A DNA stretch of 37,521 nt from positions 1 through 37,521 of the forward strand of contig JADZEO010000118.1 of NCBI GenBank assembly GCA_020850475.1, given 5' to 3'. The notes beneath the pieces are model-generated. The model did not search any database, was not told the origin of the DNA, and saw nothing but the letters and a program-made list of their open reading frames with translations. Below, piece after piece: positions 8,261 to 14,282 of this stretch (within the stretch, counting starts at the first letter, position 1; the number at the start of each line of letters is the position of its first letter). The position numbers and the translations under genes were made by a program. The DNA is from Bdellovibrionales bacterium. GTDB lineage: Bacteria; Bdellovibrionota; Bdellovibrionia; Bdellovibrionales; UBA1609.

Positions 8261-8796
8261 AATTTCTTTTCGAGAGCTTGAACTTTTTTTTCGTCGAGAA
8301 TTCCCTCGATGCGGGCGAGGACTTTGCCCTCTTGGTTGATCAGGACACTGACTGGCAGGGCCGCAATGCCGTAGCGGCGCGCGACCTCGCCTTTTTCATC
8401 AAACACCACCGGGAAGTGTTTGGCCGCAAGCTTGGGTGAACTCAATAGCTCGCTCCATTGGTCCGAAGTCGCGACCCCCACCATCGCCAGGGAATCTTTG
8501 GAGCCATAGTTTTCCCAGAGGTAGGTGAGTTGAGGTTCTTCTTGAGCGCAAGCTCCGCACCAGCTGGCCCAAAAGTTGAGTAAGGTTAATCGCGGTTGGG
8601 GGACAGCGACCATTGGACGATTGGCTTCGTTGGCAGCGACCAGAGGCAGTTCAAAGGGCGGAGCCGGGGTCCCAATCATGGCCGCCGTGAGAGGGGATTC
8701 AGGCTCGTAATCTTGGATCCACCAAAAGGCTCCTCCCAACGCCACGAGGAGCGCCGTGTTCACTATCAAGATGCTGGTCCAACTAGCCTTCGTCAT
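8257..8796 (-). CDS. TlpA/ResA-like membrane-anchored thioredoxin
   Basis: 179 residues from ATG 8796. An N-terminal membrane anchor (about residues 6-28) is followed by a periplasmic thioredoxin fold with the active-site motif WASWCGAC. The typical later elements VVFDEKGEVARRYGI and ALPVSVLINQEGKV include the cis-proline at ALP. Proteins of this type keep cytochrome c haem-binding or CuA cysteines reduced. As last gene of an oxidase operon, assembly of the CuA site or the dihaem cytochrome is the likely job. It overlaps the upstream 73-residue gene by 14 bp and has no ribosome-binding site of its own, so it is probably translationally coupled. A longer frame from GTG 8841 would put 15 extra residues before the anchor and is disfavoured. 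Confidence 0.88.
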   Translation of the reverse strand: MTKASWTSILIVNTALLVALGGAFWWIQDYEPESPLTAAMIGTPAPPFELPLVAANEANRPMVAVPQPRLTLLNFWASWCGACAQEEPQLTYLWENYGSKDSLAMVGVATSDQWSELLSSPKLAAKHFPVVFDEKGEVARRYGIAALPVSVLINQEGKVLARIEGILDEKKVQALEKKF

Positions 8797-9004
8797 GAGA
8801 ACGCGACTTGAGCCGTCGCCGAATATAATAGACGGCTCCACCTACAAACAGCAGTGGCATCATCGTCATGAGGGCGGTGGTCAATAAAAAGGGCCCTTGG
8901 CTCCCGTCTTGGCCAAAGCCGCAAACGGTGCAGGCATGAGCGGCCGAGCTGAACCCGGCGCTTGCAAGGATCAAAAATAAACAAGCGTATAAAGAATCGG
9001 CCAT
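8783..9004 (-). CDS. 73-residue membrane protein of the oxidase operon
   Basis: Starts at ATG 9004, inside the 3' end of the second subunit III gene (34-bp overlap), and ends inside the tlpA-like gene. It has a signal-like hydrophobic start (SLYACLFLILASAGFSSAAH), then a short loop ACTVCGFGQDGSQG with a CxxC pair. A second membrane segment follows (about residues 39-61) with a basic tail IRRRLKSRSH. The loop and CxxC would face the periplasm. Small proteins with a Cys-rich loop and one C-terminal helix recur in oxidase clusters of related bacteria (from memory). A copper or thiol role in oxidase assembly is a reasonable guess, not shown. Nested overlaps on both sides support a real coupled gene. 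Confidence 0.75.
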   Translation of the reverse strand: MADSLYACLFLILASAGFSSAAHACTVCGFGQDGSQGPFLLTTALMTMMPLLFVGGAVYYIRRRLKSRSHDEG

Positions 9005-9549
9005 ATCAATACCACCAAAGACCAATACATTTGCATTGCGCGTAGATTGGGTAGGCGCAAAGTGTTGCGACGCAATTTCCAGTACATCATTCCCAGTCCC
9101 ACCAGGCCTGCCAATACATGCAAGGCATGGGAGCCAATAATCAAAAAGAAGAGCGCGCCAAAGATATGCTCCGTTGCCGACAAACCAAACTTGCCGAGTT
9201 GAAGCCATTCGTACCCTTGCACACCAACAAACACACCACCGAACAAAAAACTGCGAAGAAGCCAAGACTGAGCGGAGGACGTACGATGGCGGGCGAACTC
9301 TCGGCCCGCCCACAACAAAAATGCGCCACTGGCGATCAACACCAAGGTGTTGAGTCCGGTCGTCAAGACCGGCAACTGAATACCTGCGGGTAAAGCCCAA
9401 GTGACGCGCTCTCGACGAATGACCAAGAAAGCGCTAATGAGGGCGGTAAAAAACATCACTTCCGTCGCAATAAAAATCAACATTCCTAGAACCGCATTAG
9501 GCAGCGCCGGACGACGAGAAGTTGGCATTACGACGGATGCAGTCGACAA
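8971..9549 (-). CDS. Cytochrome c oxidase subunit III-like protein (second copy)
   Basis: 192 residues with five membrane segments, matching the shortened subunit III family that lacks the first two helices of the mitochondrial form. Landmarks are MLIFIATEVMFFTALISAFL near the start, LFGGVFVGVQGYEW, FFLIIGSHALHVLAG and a C-terminal MYWSLVVLIWPILYT. It is a divergent partner of the subunit III gene at 9905. Clusters with two subunit III genes after subunits II and I recall the coxMNOP type of alternative oxidase. The start is TTG 9549, chosen because AAAGGAG lies at the right distance; ATG 9528 is the alternative. Confidence 0.88.
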   Translation of the reverse strand: MSTASVVMPTSRRPALPNAVLGMLIFIATEVMFFTALISAFLVIRRERVTWALPAGIQLPVLTTGLNTLVLIASGAFLLWAGREFARHRTSSAQSWLLRSFLFGGVFVGVQGYEWLQLGKFGLSATEHIFGALFFLIIGSHALHVLAGLVGLGMMYWKLRRNTLRLPNLRAMQMYWSLVVLIWPILYTLVYF

Positions 9550-9560
9550 AGTGCTCTCCT

Positions 9561-9896
9561 TTAGTGAGTACTACCGCTGTCGGATGGAATGGGAATGCGT
9601 TCCCAATTTTGTCCGCCGGGAGTCATGACGTCTGGCGAAGTTCCAGCAAACAATAAGACCATGAAAATCACCATGGCCAGGAGAAGGTAAGTGACATACT
9701 TCTTCTCCACGTTCAAATGCATGAAGTGGGCCGCGACGAGGTAGGCTTTAACAATCGCAATGCCAAATGCCGTAATCAGCGTGACCAGTTTAATTCCGAG
9801 CATCGGTCCGCAGACACTGATGAGGAATAAGACCGTCAGTATGGCCCAGATTTTTACATAGTGAGATGTGTGGGAGGATTGTGCATGTGCGTTCAT
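9561..9896 (-). CDS. Cytochrome c oxidase subunit IV (prokaryotic type)
   Basis: 111 residues with three membrane helices, typical of bacterial subunit IV. The segment IVKAYLVAAHFMHLNVEKKY carries the family's K-A-x-x-V-x-x-x-F-M-H-L signature. ATG 9896 is preferred because GAGG sits six bases upstream. ATG 9908 overlaps the stop of the preceding subunit III gene as ATGA but has no ribosome-binding site, and would add four residues. Non-catalytic subunit likely to stabilise the complex in the inner membrane. Confidence 0.88.
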   Translation of the reverse strand: MNAHAQSSHTSHYVKIWAILTVLFLISVCGPMLGIKLVTLITAFGIAIVKAYLVAAHFMHLNVEKKYVTYLLLAMVIFMVLLFAGTSPDVMTPGGQNWERIPIPSDSGSTH

Positions 9897-9904
9897 CGGT
9901 GACC

Positions 9905-10483
9905 TCATTTAGCAATGTAAAGCATGGGGAAAAGGAAAATCCAGACGATATCGACAAAGTGCCAGTAGATTCCAATGAGTTCCACTCGGTTCATGTGCTG
10001 CTTCTTGAGAACGTCAAAGGAGATGATCGCCATGATGACCATTCCCGCGATGACGTGCAGAGCGTGGAGACCACAGGCGGTGTAATAGAATGACCAAAAA
10101 ACACTTTTGGTCATCACCAGCCCGTGGGAAATCTCACCGGACCACTCAATGGCTTTGTTGATCAGGAAGATCGCTCCACCACCAATCGTCAGCCAGATCA
10201 ACCGAAAAGCCTTTTTCTCTTCACCGGCTTCGGCCGCCTGATGGGCGAGCACCACAAACAAACTCGAGGTGAGCAGCACAAAAGTATTGATCGCCCCAAA
10301 CCAAGTGTTGGTGTGCGCGGCTTCGGCATCCCAGCCAGAATGAAACAGCCGGAGCATAATGTAGCTAACCAAGAGACCGCCAAAAATGACAATCTCAGAC
10401 CCGATCACCCACCAAACAGCAAGTTTGCCTGTGGGAATCCCTGTTGCGCTTCGATTGGTTGCAATTGGTTGTGGAAAAGACAC
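9905..10483 (-). CDS. coxC: Cytochrome c oxidase subunit III
   Basis: 192 residues from GTG 10483, with AAGAGGT six bases upstream and the subunit I stop 11 bases away. A frame from ATG 10519 would overlap subunit I by 25 bp and lacks a ribosome-binding site. Five membrane helices are seen: WWVIGSEIVIFGGLLVSYIM, NTFVLLTSSLFVVLAHQA, a middle helix with FLINKAIEWS, FYYTACGLHALHVIAGM, and a C-terminal VDIVWIFLFPMLYI. The H-A-L-H-V-x-x-G and WHFVDIVW signatures fit subunit III of haem-copper oxidases. It supports the catalytic core and proton uptake. Confidence 0.93.
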   Translation of the reverse strand: MSFPQPIATNRSATGIPTGKLAVWWVIGSEIVIFGGLLVSYIMLRLFHSGWDAEAAHTNTWFGAINTFVLLTSSLFVVLAHQAAEAGEEKKAFRLIWLTIGGGAIFLINKAIEWSGEISHGLVMTKSVFWSFYYTACGLHALHVIAGMVIMAIISFDVLKKQHMNRVELIGIYWHFVDIVWIFLFPMLYIAK

Positions 10484-10494
10484 GTTGTACCTCT

Positions 10495-12168
10495 TTATGC
10501 TTTCTCGTTTTGTGGCCAAAAGTCACTCGCTCGCCCCGGTACGCTGTATTCATAGGGGCCCCGATAGACAGACGGGAGTTCTTTCCAGTTGCCATGGGGG
10601 GGAGGAGACTCGGTGGTCCATTCTAGGGTATTGGCATTCCAAGGATTCTTGCCAGCCTTTGCCCCCTTCTTCCAGCTCACTACAAAGTTGTAGAGAAAGG
10701 GGATTTGGAACAGCAGCATGAAAATCAAGGCGATGGTCGCAATGATTCGCAGGTCATTCATGTAGGGCTTAGCCAGATCCGGAAAGTTATCGTAGTTGTA
10801 AATACGGCGATGATCACCTGCCGCACCGGTATAAAACAGCGGCAAGAAGATGAGATGAAAGGTAATGATTGTGCCCCAAAAATGGATTTTACCCAGCGTC
10901 TCATTCATCATCCGACCAAACATTTTGGGATACCAATAATAGATGCCCGCGAAGACCGCCAAGATGGCGATGGGCACAAAGGTAAAATGGAAATGGGCGA
11001 GAACAAAATAGGTATCGTGAAAGTAAATGTCTGAAGCGCTGGCTCCCAAGAAAATTCCGGTGACCCCGCCGAGCAAAAAGGTGACGAGGAAAGACAGAGC
11101 AAACAACATGGCACTGGAAAACTCAATCGAGCCCTTGTAGAGGGTTGCGATATAAACAAACACCATCTCGGCAATCGGAATCGAAATGAGGACGGTCGTA
11201 ATGGTGAAAACATTGGCCATGCGGGGATCAATTCCTGCCACAAACTGGTGGTGGGCCCACACAAACATACTCAAAGTACCCGTGGCGATGGCGGTGTACA
11301 AAATCGTCTTATAGCCAAATAGTTTTTTGCGGGCAAAGACCGGCAGAATCTCAGCGACAATGCCCATCGCTGGCAACAGAACCACATACACCTCGGGATG
11401 ACCGAAAAACCAAAACAAGTGCTGCCACAAGATGGGGTCACCGCCCTTAGCTGGGTTATAAAAACCAACGGCGAACAATTGGTCAAACAAGAGCATCACG
11501 GCGCCAGCGACCAGCGGGCCGACCGAGGCCATAAATACGATGCTTGCAATAACAATCATCCACACCAGAATCGGAATGTCGTACATTTTCATTCCCGGAG
11601 CGCGGGCGTTCATCATGGTGGTAATAAAATTGATACCGCCTAACAAAAAGGCCACAAACTCAAGAGCGACCGCAATTAACCACAGCACTGACCCGAGGGG
11701 AGTTAGGCTGTAGTCGGGGTTAGACGACAGTGGGGGGTAGGCGGTCCAGGCGCCAGCAAAGGCTCCGCCGGGAACGAAAAACGAAGCCAACAACACCACC
11801 GCACTCAAGAAAAAAATCTGAAAGGACAAGCGATTGATCCGTGGGAAAACCATGTCGTCGCAACCAATCATCAGGGGAATTAGAAAATTCCCTAAAGCTG
11901 CGATCAACACCGGCATCGCCACCCAAAAGATCATGATGGTACCGTGATTGGTAATGAGAGCGTTGTACTCTCCCGCGGTCACCAGACCCCACAAGGGCAC
12001 ATCTTTACCCGGAAAGGCCATCTGCATACGGAAGGCGTAGGAGAAAAACCCTCCCAGTAATGCCATGAACATTCCAGTAAAGAGATACTGAAGGCCAATG
12101 ACCTTATGGTCCGTCGAAAAAATGTACTTTTGCCAAATGCTTTGATGTGCGTGTTCTGCGTGACTCAT
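10495..12168 (-). CDS. coxA: Cytochrome c oxidase subunit I, K-channel residues replaced
   Basis: The 557-residue catalytic subunit (12 helices) reduces oxygen at haem a3-CuB. Ligands are visible: His75 (ITNHGTIM) and His394 for haem a, His392 for haem a3, and His257, His306 and His307 for CuB, with Tyr261 (HPEVY) as the cross-linked tyrosine. D-channel residues are kept: Asp105 (CDDMVFPR), Asn94, Asn112 and Glu259. An ungapped match to the well-known Rhodobacter numbering puts Met335, Ile332 and Ala272 at the K-channel positions Lys362, Thr359 and Ser299. Usual VPTGIK reads IPIAEM here. ATG 12168 forms an ATGA overlap with subunit II, with GAGG upstream. The identity is certain; the unusual proton path is inferred. 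Confidence 0.96.
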   Translation of the reverse strand: MSHAEHAHQSIWQKYIFSTDHKVIGLQYLFTGMFMALLGGFFSYAFRMQMAFPGKDVPLWGLVTAGEYNALITNHGTIMIFWVAMPVLIAALGNFLIPLMIGCDDMVFPRINRLSFQIFFLSAVVLLASFFVPGGAFAGAWTAYPPLSSNPDYSLTPLGSVLWLIAVALEFVAFLLGGINFITTMMNARAPGMKMYDIPILVWMIVIASIVFMASVGPLVAGAVMLLFDQLFAVGFYNPAKGGDPILWQHLFWFFGHPEVYVVLLPAMGIVAEILPVFARKKLFGYKTILYTAIATGTLSMFVWAHHQFVAGIDPRMANVFTITTVLISIPIAEMVFVYIATLYKGSIEFSSAMLFALSFLVTFLLGGVTGIFLGASASDIYFHDTYFVLAHFHFTFVPIAILAVFAGIYYWYPKMFGRMMNETLGKIHFWGTIITFHLIFLPLFYTGAAGDHRRIYNYDNFPDLAKPYMNDLRIIATIALIFMLLFQIPFLYNFVVSWKKGAKAGKNPWNANTLEWTTESPPPHGNWKELPSVYRGPYEYSVPGRASDFWPQNEKA

Positions 12169-12899
12169 ATTGCCTCGGTCCCTTTGCTAGGATTTTGCTC
12201 AGTGGTCGATTCTTGCTGATTTTGTTTGGTGACTTGGTCGGGTCGAAGACTCTTGACCCAGGCCTGATGGTCTTCGGGAGATTCGATGTGAATTCGGGCC
12301 GCCATCGCGCCGTGGGCGATCCCGCACATTTCGGCGCATTGGATGTCGAACTGGCCTGTCTTGGTGGGCTTAAACCAGCCGGTGATGATACGGCCGGGAA
12401 CCGCGTCTTGTTTGAGGCGGAACACGGGGACCGAAAAACTATGGAGAACGTCATCGGACTCAAGTTTAAAGTGATAGGTCTTGTTCACTTCGACGTGAAG
12501 CTCGTCGACGGTTCCGATATCATCGGCGGTGCCGAGCTGATTGTCCGGCCCCGGGTGATAAAACTTCCAGGCCCACTGCTGAGCGACGATGCGAATGGTG
12601 CTGTCGGGCGGAGGCAGGGTTTGCTTGACCCCAAACCAAATCTTGAGGGCAAAGGCAATGATCACGATGTCACAGACAATCACGGCATAGTGGGGCCAGT
12701 GAATCCACTTGGTTTCTTCAGGCTTTTCGCCGGACACATAGGCCGCTTTGGGATTTTTGCTCCGGCGGTAGGCAAACATGAAATACCACAAGATGCCTTG
12801 GGCAACAAAAAACCAAAAGCCGCCAAGCAAGGCGATCAGTAAGATCATGAAATCAATATCAGCGGCAAAACTGGAAGCTCGTTCGATGATGAATTGCAT
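12165..12899 (-). CDS. coxB: Cytochrome c oxidase subunit II
   Basis: 244 residues. Two N-terminal membrane helices (about residues 15-40 and 68-90) are followed by the periplasmic cupredoxin domain. It begins with the conserved VAQQWAWKFYHPGPD segment. CuA ligands are visible: His in VLHSFSVPVFRLKQD and the CAEMCGIAHGAM box (two Cys, His, Met). No cytochrome c domain is fused at the C-terminus, so electrons must come from a separate carrier, probably the dihaem cytochrome encoded two genes upstream. ATG 12899 has GGAAGG nine bases upstream. The 3' end overlaps subunit I by four bases. Confidence 0.95.
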   Translation of the reverse strand: MQFIIERASSFAADIDFMILLIALLGGFWFFVAQGILWYFMFAYRRSKNPKAAYVSGEKPEETKWIHWPHYAVIVCDIVIIAFALKIWFGVKQTLPPPDSTIRIVAQQWAWKFYHPGPDNQLGTADDIGTVDELHVEVNKTYHFKLESDDVLHSFSVPVFRLKQDAVPGRIITGWFKPTKTGQFDIQCAEMCGIAHGAMAARIHIESPEDHQAWVKSLRPDQVTKQNQQESTTEQNPSKGTEAI

Positions 12900-12925
12900 G
12901 GGCTAAAACCTTCCTTTGACTCCCG

Positions 12926-13030
12926 TTAAAACACAAACAAATAGACGGCACCGGCGTACACGATGGTGCTAACCAAAATAATGTAAAACAGCTTTTTTGC
13001 TAAAATATCTCCTGGCCCCTTTTGCTCCAC
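12926..13030 (-). CDS. 34-residue single-helix membrane peptide in the oxidase operon
   Basis: A GTG-started frame between the cytochrome c gene (ends 13045) and subunit II (starts 12899). It encodes a short polar start (MEQKGPGDILAKK), one membrane helix (LFYIILVSTIVYAGAVYLFV) and ends there. The positive end (KK) before the helix predicts the N-terminus inside. GGGGTGG lies just upstream of the GTG at 13030. It fits the gap between its neighbours with 14 bases before and 26 after, in the same orientation. Tiny one-helix subunits are known in haem-copper oxidases, but this one matches none I can name. Confidence 0.6.
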   Translation of the reverse strand: MEQKGPGDILAKKLFYIILVSTIVYAGAVYLFVF

Positions 13031-13044
13031 GCTCCACCCCGTTG

Positions 13045-13677
13045 TTACTGTAATGAATAGATATGTGCCAAAACATCCAAGGCCGCTTGATCATCAGCGA
13101 GGGTTGCGGCCATCGGCGCCATGGTTGCGCCCGTCGCATCTTTTGTCGCATCGGCCCCTCGTTTGCCATGCTTAAAATTATTGATTTGCGCGAGCAGATA
13201 CCAGTCGCTCTGACCGGCCAGCGGTGGGGCGTTCATGGCCTGCTGACCTTTCCCGTCGGCTCCGTGGCAGGCAGCACAAGTGGCATAGGTGGTGCCGCCA
13301 TTGGCAGCATTGCCCGTCGTGAAAGTCATGGGTGGCTTGACCGGCTTAAGTTCGGCAACATACTTTGCAATTGAACTCACATCGCCCTCGTAGCGAAGCA
13401 TGCGAGCGATCGGGCGCATTTTGAGGCCAGCGTAGTCACTGGGATGTGACCCGCGGCTTCCGTCACGAAATTTATTGAGTTGGTTCTCCAAATACCATTG
13501 CGGCAGACCCGCTATCGCCGGAGCGAGCAAGTTTTGGCGGCCCTCACCTTGGGCGCCATGGCAGGCGGCACACAATTTAAAAAGCGATTGCCCCCGGTCG
13601 GGAGCTGCCAAAGCAGAGACGTCCCAAAGGAGGCCACCGACGAGGGCGGTGCTAAGCACATACTTGATGAGATTCAC
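13045..13677 (-). CDS. Dihaem cytochrome c (c4-like), exported
   Basis: 210 residues from GTG 13677 with AGGAGA five bases upstream. A signal peptide (about residues 1-24, cleavage after SALAA) is followed by two similar class I cytochrome domains. Each has a CAACHG haem site (Cys36-His40 and Cys134-His138). Likely axial methionines are in GLKMRPIARML and ATMAPMAATL. The two-domain form with WYLENQLNKFRDGSRG and WYLLAQINNFKHGKRG is typical of cytochrome c4, an electron donor to terminal oxidases. As first gene of the operon it probably feeds the CuA site of subunit II. Confidence 0.92.
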   Translation of the reverse strand: MNLIKYVLSTALVGGLLWDVSALAAPDRGQSLFKLCAACHGAQGEGRQNLLAPAIAGLPQWYLENQLNKFRDGSRGSHPSDYAGLKMRPIARMLRYEGDVSSIAKYVAELKPVKPPMTFTTGNAANGGTTYATCAACHGADGKGQQAMNAPPLAGQSDWYLLAQINNFKHGKRGADATKDATGATMAPMAATLADDQAALDVLAHIYSLQ

Positions 13678-13774
13678 GCAATTCTCCTGGATCGATTTTT
13701 TGTTGTGACTTTAAGTCGGGTTAATAATCGAGCTTTCATTTAATTGGTACTTTTTTTGTCCAGTTTGTTCGGTT

Positions 13775-13803
13775 ATTGTAAAGAGCGACCCCTAAGGGGT
13801 CAA
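13775..13803 (-). promoter_or_regulatory. Promoter of the cytochrome oxidase operon
   Basis: Minus strand: -35 TTGACC (13803-13798), 17-base spacer, -10 TACAAT (13780-13775). Both boxes are 5/6 matches to the sigma70 consensus with ideal spacing. The expected start of transcription is near 13768, about 90 bases before GTG 13677. Confidence 0.65.
13787..13801. promoter_or_regulatory. 15-bp palindrome, candidate operator
   Basis: GACCCCT-A-AGGGGTC is a perfect palindrome with 7-bp arms. It covers part of the -35 box and most of the spacer of the oxidase promoter, and lies 26 bases upstream of the start of the divergent Rrf2-type regulator. A protein bound here would block the oxidase promoter and probably also affect the regulator's own expression. 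Confidence 0.5.
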
Positions 13804-13826
13804 GAGTTGATAAAGGGATAGTATTG

Positions 13827-14282
13827 ATGACGATATCGGCTTTAGACGAGTATTCAATTCGATTTTGTCTGCGCCTTGCGGCCTGCGGCAAATCTCATTT
13901 GGCAGCCGCTGAGATTGCCGAAGCCGAAGGAGTTTCGATTGATTACGCTCGCAAGGTCCTCAATCTCATGACTCGGACGAGGATTCTAGAACCCGTGCGG
14001 GGACAGAAGGGGGGATACCGCTTAAGTTCACCCCCCCAGAGTATCAATTTGGCCGATATTTTGCGGGCGGTTCACCCGGAAAAAGGTGAGCTTTGCAATT
14101 ACTGTGAGAAATTCAAGGGCCATGAAACTGATTGTGTCCTGCATGCGGAATGTTCCCTGCGCCCGGTGTGGCAAGCGGTTTCCGACACTGTCACTTCGTT
14201 GTTAGAGACGGTCACCCTGGCTGACCTTATGAAAAATGAAAGAGCTCTTGGGCGAGTGTTGATTCAGCAGCGCAAAGCTTGA
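13827..14282 (+). CDS. Rrf2-family transcriptional regulator with four cysteines
   Basis: 151 residues from ATG 13827 (AAGGGAT upstream; a TTG one codon earlier is less likely). The N-terminal winged helix-turn-helix (about residues 5-70) has the Rrf2 features AAAEIAEAEGVSIDYARKVL and the wing GQKGGYRLSS. A dimerisation helix and a cysteine cluster follow at Cys90, Cys93, Cys103 and Cys109. Rrf2 regulators such as IscR, NsrR and RsrR bind Fe-S clusters with cysteines in this region, so redox, NO or iron sensing is likely. The spacing here differs from IscR. It lies divergent from the oxidase operon over a palindrome, suggesting control of that operon. Its end overlaps the convergent radical-SAM gene by 19 bp. 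Confidence 0.9.
   Translation: MTISALDEYSIRFCLRLAACGKSHLAAAEIAEAEGVSIDYARKVLNLMTRTRILEPVRGQKGGYRLSSPPQSINLADILRAVHPEKGELCNYCEKFKGHETDCVLHAECSLRPVWQAVSDTVTSLLETVTLADLMKNERALGRVLIQQRKA

Noticed and set aside
9005-9400. Upstream extension of the 73-residue protein to 205 residues
   Set aside because: The extension lies wholly inside the subunit III gene in another frame and has no membrane or domain pattern; the signal-like helix starts at ATG 9004.
12147-12842. 231-codon plus-strand frame opposite subunit II
   Set aside because: It is exactly antisense to a certain coxB gene, has no ribosome-binding site and no recognisable domain; a by-product of coxB codon usage.
13756-13784. Plus-strand promoter TTGTCC-17-TAAAGA for the Rrf2 gene
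   Set aside because: Spacing is ideal but the -10 box matches only 3 of 6 bases; too weak to list as a feature.
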